A stretch of 64,000 bases of DNA from Climacium dendroides (taxonomy: Eukaryota; Streptophyta; Bryopsida; Hypnales; Climaciaceae). Where the stretch lies: assembly GCA_950106755.1 (NCBI GenBank), contig OX467090.1:3844001-3908000 (forward strand), written 5' to 3'. The notes beneath the pieces are model-generated. The model searched no databases. It worked only from the letters and a program-made list of their open reading frames with translations, and was not told where the DNA came from. Positions 58,871 through 64,000 of the stretch are shown here, piece by piece. The number at the start of each line of letters is the position of its first letter. Within the stretch, counting starts at the first letter, position 1. A program made the position numbers and the translations under genes.

Positions 58871-61460
58871 CACTATAAGAAAACTGTGTTTTTCTGGACA
58901 TGTAGTTTTTGCATTCAAACGTCGCGCGTGATGTCTTGTCACATCTAGCTAGACATCCAAAAATTTGCGTTATGGCAGACGTGCCAAAAACATGGTACGT
59001 TATGTTATGTGTAACGTCGCACGTCCAGCGTCGGATGTCACAAAAAACATCGGTTGACGGGGTTCTTAGAAGTTGACATGTAGTTGCCACCTAAGTGTGG
59101 GAAAGCTAGAGTGTCATTTTTTTAATCTATTGCCCATCTATAATGTGGCATCTAACGTGTCACTGACGTGGCATGCCATGTCAGTAATGACGAAATTGGC
59201 TAACATGGCATCCATAGACGCTGACGTGGCATTTTTTTTGAGTTACCTAAACAGTCTTTCTAGAATTTAATGATGTTTTTTGAAACATCAATGTGAACGT
59301 CTGATTGTCTTGAATAACATCAAGTGAAACAATTGTATGCTTCTCATCATGTCCCATTTGGACAAGTGGCGTTTGCACAGGTGTGCTTTTTAAAACATAT
59401 ATGACGCTCACATGTTTTTTTAACATCAATAATGACATGAGGTATGTTTTTTTATATCATGTGGTATGTTGTAAAAGACATGCTGTCAATGTAGCAATAT
59501 GTTGTATACAATATATCATATATCATATGCAATACAACATATATAATATACCATACAAAATATAATATATACAATATGTCGTACAAAATACACTATATAT
59601 ACAACATGCCATATAATATACACCATACAATATGCCATACACTTATACACAATACATTGTATTTATCAAGTATATTGAATGGCTCAAAAATCTACTTATT
59701 AATTGATGAAAAGACAAGCCTTTTATACTAGTGGGGTGTAGGAGGCATGACATACAATATGGGATATACAAAACTAAAATATGAGCACCAACATAAAGAC
59801 AATGATATTTAAAATGATGTTTTAAAAAACATCTACATGTCTTAGTTATGTTTTTTTCGATGTCATTGTAAACATTCGAAAGAGCATCTGTAGTATGAAG
59901 TTAAACATTCACATCAATGTTGTTTTAAACATTTGCTTCAACAATTTCTAAATTTTCTACAAATCTTATTTGTTGTCTATGATGTCATGATGAACATTTG
60001 CATGTCATTTCCAACATATATGAGGATGTCTCCTTGAACATTTAATTGATAAAGTCACATTTATTAAATAAAGGTTGTTTGCAACATCAACTTCAATATA
60101 GTATGACACAACAATACATCCAACATGGAATTTCAATTGTAGATTATATTTTTGTCTATCTGAAAAGCTCTGATTCATTTCATTTGGATTTGTTATGAGA
60201 AAGTTATGGACATTTTTGTTTTTTGGGCAATTAGAGCATCTTCTTGAAAAAAATAACTTGTTGGATGCATTTTTGAATGCAATTCTTACAATTTTTTCAA
60301 AAAAAAATTCCACATGGTTTAGTTTACTTGCTAGAACAATCTCACCATTGGGATTAGTGCATTTTAATTTCATCTAAAATATATTAATATTTTAAATTTC
60401 CCTTCTATCTCATACCTATTTCTACTTAATAATTTTCTTAAGAATGAAATTTAAGTTTTTTTTTTTTTTAATTTTTTTTCCTAAACTCTCAATTCAATTT
60501 TCTACTATAAATATTTAAATCTCAAAACTTTGTAGTGCAAAAATTTTAAGTTAAAAATGTTCAAAGTCAAAAAATCTAGTCCCTCAATGTGCTAAAAAAC
60601 TTGTTTTTTCCACTTTAAATCTATGCGGTCAAAAATTCTGAAATTTGTTCTACAATTTTTGGTACTTATTAGGTGTAAGATCCTATAGTTTGATATGAAA
60701 AAAAAAATCTTTTACTCTTTGCTACAGAAATGGCAATTTTCAATGTTTTCTGGCAAAAAAAAGGCCTTGGTCCTTTAAGGGTTAAGATGTCAAATATCTC
60801 AAAGTCCAAGAACACTAGAAAATCACCCCACATTAAATATGAATGATTTAAAAATAATAAGTTAAGAAGATGAAATAGCAATAAAAATTATTAAAATTTA
60901 ATACAAAATTTATGATTTTAAACTAGTAAAATTTAGAATTTAAATCTTAAGTTAAAAATAAATATTTTTATATAATATACTATTGATATGATTTTGTAAA
61001 TCTTTTTTAATAACAAATCCATTCATCTAATTTATATAAATTAGTTATATAAATTAAATCTATATAGCTTATAACATTTTGAAAATAAATTTTCATAAAA
61101 TTGATTTATAAAGAAGACATCAAAGAAGACGCCTACAATTGTTTTTGCAACGTCTGCACGTCCAGTCAAACATTATAAAAAGCACAGTGGATAGCATGTA
61201 GTTTGAAGTTACATTCGCAGGAAGTAAAAAACATTAACACTAGAAGTGATGTTCTTGAAAATGTCAGGATGTCTTGTATGACGTCCACAAAAATATCCAA
61301 GGTTGGAATATGGACTGACCAGGTATGATGACATGGCATGTCATGTCAGCATTCCATATCCACGTCACATAATTTTCACACCATCATGTCATGTTAGATG
61401 CCACATCAACTTTTTGGCCTCACCACCTACTCGTTATCCTCTTTTTCACCCCGGGCAATC
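58871..61460. mobile_element. CACTA-like element, right end lost
   Basis: A terminus-like CACTATAAGAAAACTGTG at 58871 is followed by subterminal GACGTGGCAT / AACATCAATG words (58980-59300). Complementary words (GACATGGCATGTCATGTCAG, GATGCCACATCAAC) occur at 61320-61420. The matching right terminus was not found; the next CACTA element begins at 61465 and may have replaced it. The interior contains the dispersed repeat at 60140-60790 and no transposase. Confidence 0.5.
60140..60790 (+). repeat. Dispersed repeat, copy 2 (see 14430-15140)
   Basis: Collinear with 14430-15140 over ~650 bp, sharing GATTCATTTCATTTGGATTT, CTCACCATTGGGATTAGTGC and TTTACTCTTTG...GAAATGGCAATTTT. Its position inside a CACTA-like element here, and next to an LTR there, indicates it moves independently or is carried by several elements. 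Confidence 0.75.
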
Positions 61461-61464
61461 ACTT

Positions 61465-62407
61465 CACTACAAGGAGAATTGTGGTCGAATTGACAAAAAA
61501 ATGACAGAATTATAAGTGATCAAGCCATTTAAGCACCCAAAAAGTACCAACACACATGTCAAAGAACATGAGTGTTGGCTAATATATACAAGGCAGTAAA
61601 ATATTTATCAATACATATGTGATAAGTGTATTAGGGGAGGAAGAGAATCAAGTGAATTCCGAAATTGTTTAAAAACTAGATTTTCAGACCGGATTTAGGC
61701 ATAGTAAATTAATTTTTTTCAAAAAGCTTTTAACTAAGATTAATTAGAAAATCAAATGAAGTCCCACCTTCAAAAATCCGTTTGAGATTTCAGGTCTCCA
61801 ATAAAAAGTTATACAAATTTCAGACCGGGTGTTTGAAGTGAATTTCAAACTTTTCAAACACCCGGTCTGGAATTTATCCATAACTTTTTATTGGAGATCT
61901 GAAATCTCAAACGGAGTTTTGGAGGTGGAACTTCATTTGATTTTCCAACTAATCTTAGCTAAAAAATTTTTGAAAAAAATTAATTTACTATGCCTAAATC
62001 CGGTCTGAAAATCTAGTTTTTAAACAATTTCGGAATTCACTTGGTTCTCCTTCTCTCTTAACACACTTATCCCATATGTATTGATAAATGTTCTACTGCC
62101 TTGTATATATTAGCCAACACTTGTATTTTTGACAAGTGAGTGTTGGTACTTATTGGGTGCTTAAATGGCTTGATCACTTGTTGTATTTGCTTAGGTGGCA
62201 CTTTATGGTTTATTGTTTGACTAGGGTTTTGAATTCTTTGGGTTTTATGGATTCTATTGATAAAGATCTTGATAAATAATCAACAAGAAGTTGACAAAAA
62301 ATTGACAAGTTTGTCCTAATTGACAAAATAAGGTTGTTAAAAGTGATTGCAATTCGGGCAAAATTTTGTCAAATGCTTGTCATCTAGGGCTGCAATCCCT
62401 TGTAGTG
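61465..62407. mobile_element. 943-bp CACTA-like element built around a ~670-bp palindrome
   Basis: Termini CACTACAAGGAGAATTG and its approximate inverse CAATCCCTTGTAGTG. Flanking triplets are CTT and CAT, an imperfect 3-bp TSD. Inside, 61513-62180 forms a near-perfect inverted repeat: AAGTGATCAAGCCATTTAAG at one end and its complement at the other, centred near 61845 at TTTGAAGTGAATTTCAAA. Words such as CAGACCGG and ATAACTTTTTATTGGAGA appear in both arms. No ORF is present. A transcript would fold into a ~330-bp hairpin, a typical small-RNA source. Confidence 0.8.
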
Positions 62408-62449
62408 CATCGTCCAGTCAATAAACAACTACAAACAATCACAAACAAA

Positions 62450-63590
62450 GTGTTTAAGATATCGTCCCATTGACTACATAGTGACACACCTAAGAGCTTC
62501 AAAGCTCTAGGACTCAAATAGATGACCGATATTAAAATTAAACCTTCAAAATCCAAAAATTCATACTGGAAGTCAGTTTAAGACTTCATTGAAACCGTTT
62601 AAGACATTGTCCCATCAACTACATAGTGACACACCTAAGAGCTTCAAAGCTCTAGGATTCAAATAGATGACCGATATTAAAATTCAACCTTCGAAATCCA
62701 AAAATTCATTCCACAAATTCATACCAGAAGCCAGTTTAAGACTTCATTTAAACCTGGGACAAAAACTATAAACAAAATTTGATACTTATTATGAGTAGAG
62801 AAATCATTCACTCCGTATATAAGTGATGTTAATTTGTTGATGATCAGAAAAAATCACAAAGTAGAGCAAATCACATCAAGCCAATATACTAGAATGCTCT
62901 AGGACTCAAATAGATGACCGATATTAAAATTCAACCTTCGAAATCCAAAAATTCATACCGGAAGCCAGTTTAAGACTTCATTGAAACCTGGGACAAAAAC
63001 TATAAATAGAATTTGATACTTATTATGAGTAGAGAAATCATTCACTCCGTATATAAGTGATGTTAATTTGTTGATGATCAGAAAAAATCACAAAGTAGAG
63101 CAAATCACATCAAGCCAATATACTAGAATGCTCTAGGACTCAAATAGATGACCGATATTAAAATTCAACCTTCGAAATCCAAAAATTCATACCGGAAGCC
63201 AGTTTAAGACTTCATTGAAACCTGGGACAAAAACTATAAACAGAATTTGATACTTATTATGAGTAGAGAAATCATTCACTCCGTATATAAGTGATGTTAA
63301 TTTGTTGATGATCAGAAAAAATCACAAAGTAGAGCAAATCACATCAAGCCAATATACTAGAATGCAGATAGAGTAGAAAGATTATGGGCAATAATCTTGG
63401 CTTTTGTATTATTAGAGGTTAGAACTTTGGAACTCTGCTGATGTTAATTTGTTGATGATTGGAAAAAATCACAAAGTAGAGCGAATCACATCAGGCCAAT
63501 ATACTAGAATGCAGATAGAGTAGAAAGATTATGGGCAATAACCTTGGCTTTTATATTGTTAGAGGTTAGAACCTTGGAACTCCGTTGTTG
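62450..63590 (+). repeat. Complex tandem array (145, ~240 and ~165 bp units)
   Basis: AGGACTCAAATAGATGACCG (or AGGATTC) recurs at 62509, 62654, 62901 and 63135. The spacings are 145, 247 and 234 bp, with near-identical unit bodies (ATTTGATACTTATTATGAGT; AAAAAATCACAAAGTAGAGC). From 63365 a ~165-bp unit containing GATAGAGTAGAAAGATTATG is duplicated. The very low divergence implies recent amplification. Confidence 0.9.
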
Positions 63591-63860
63591 GTGAAGCGCA
63601 ACTTCAATAGCCTTACTACTGCCAAAAAAGGCAGGATGGGAAGTATTTATGTAGTCCATCTGCAAGTGTCAATTAACTACTCAAATACCATAGAAAAATT
63701 AAAAAATACTACCTTCAAAATTAAAGTTGTGCCTTCAAACTTTTGTCAACAAGTTCCATGCCCGACATGCAATAAATCTGATACTTCTGTAGAAGCATCT
63801 ACAATTGCCTCCGAGAGCATGCAATCATCACTTTGCACTGGCTTCCAAAAGGAAGCATAA
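63585..63860 (+). other. 91-codon ORF of unknown nature
   Basis: The frame starts at the end of the tandem array and contains VPCPTCNKSDTS, a single CxxC. The local DNA shows no promoter or splice signals that I trust, and no family is recognised. It may be an exon of a gene running beyond the window or chance. Confidence 0.2.
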
Positions 63861-64000
63861 GTTGGAAAAATTAAGGACCACAAATACAACATATGTGTTC
63901 CACGGAACATTTACTAGCACCTAGGAAAAAATTCATCAAAGATCCAAGACCCACACCTGAAATTTGGGGAATATGAAGTCCTACACTCCTACTCAATGAT

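Noticed and set aside
62450..63590. CRISPR-like array
   Set aside because: Units are long, contiguous and without unique spacers, and the genome is eukaryotic; it is an ordinary tandem repeat.

Overview
This is a eukaryotic, plant nuclear window: AT-rich, gene-poor and dominated by mobile elements. It has spliceosomal introns (GT..AG), Copia retroelements with initiator-Met tRNA primer sites, CACTA (En/Spm) DNA transposons and a PLS-type PPR protein with an E/DYW tail. The PPR repeats carry the phrasing GALEWVKEVHRH / MIGGLAEHGCG, which I associate from memory with moss PPR-DYW editing factors. A moss is therefore the best guess; another seed-free plant (lycophyte, fern) is not excluded. No bacterial operon, rRNA, tRNA or CRISPR array is visible.

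Layout. 1-3.3 kb: a fold-back-like repeat with GC-rich minisatellites outside and AT-rich tandem repeats inside, in inverted orientation. 3.3-9.1 kb: repeat-rich spacer with several minisatellites. 9.2-15.1 kb: the 3' half of a methyltransferase-like gene (copy A, minus strand), broken by a ~1.2 kb LTR next to a second partial LTR. 15.1-21.6 kb: AT-rich spacer. 21.67-24.14 kb: an intronless PPR-DYW gene with two indels (+4, -8), probably a pseudogene. 24.5-27.4 kb: exons of a gene with the PDF motif of plant organellar single-stranded-DNA-binding (OSB) proteins.

28.5-~39.95 kb: a large CACTA element on the minus strand. It has subterminal tandem repeats at both ends, a damaged Ptta/En/Spm-type transposase gene and a 514-codon FCP1/NLI-like HAD phosphatase ORF lacking its catalytic aspartates. 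An LTR retroelement with a gag-like pseudogene is inserted in it, and that LTR in turn carries a 174-bp CACTA MITE. 40.3-43.8 kb: a second, more complete but disrupted methyltransferase-like gene (copy B), plus a fragment ending in a SUMO-interaction-like tail. 43.8-48.2 kb: two truncated Copia elements joined at one LTR with a triplicated primer-binding site.

48.2-57.6 kb: mostly unexplained spacer with two GC-richer islands that carry TATA boxes. 57.6-62.4 kb: three further CACTA-like elements and one hAT-like MITE, several with visible target-site duplications. 62.45-63.6 kb: a complex tandem array.

Most coding material is decayed or mobile. The clearest biological themes are CACTA activity at several ages, and a duplicated gene family resembling beta-class DNA N-methyltransferases (DPPY-like motif before the SAM-binding motif) whose catalytic motif has changed. 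All assignments come from reading the sequence; no database search was run.
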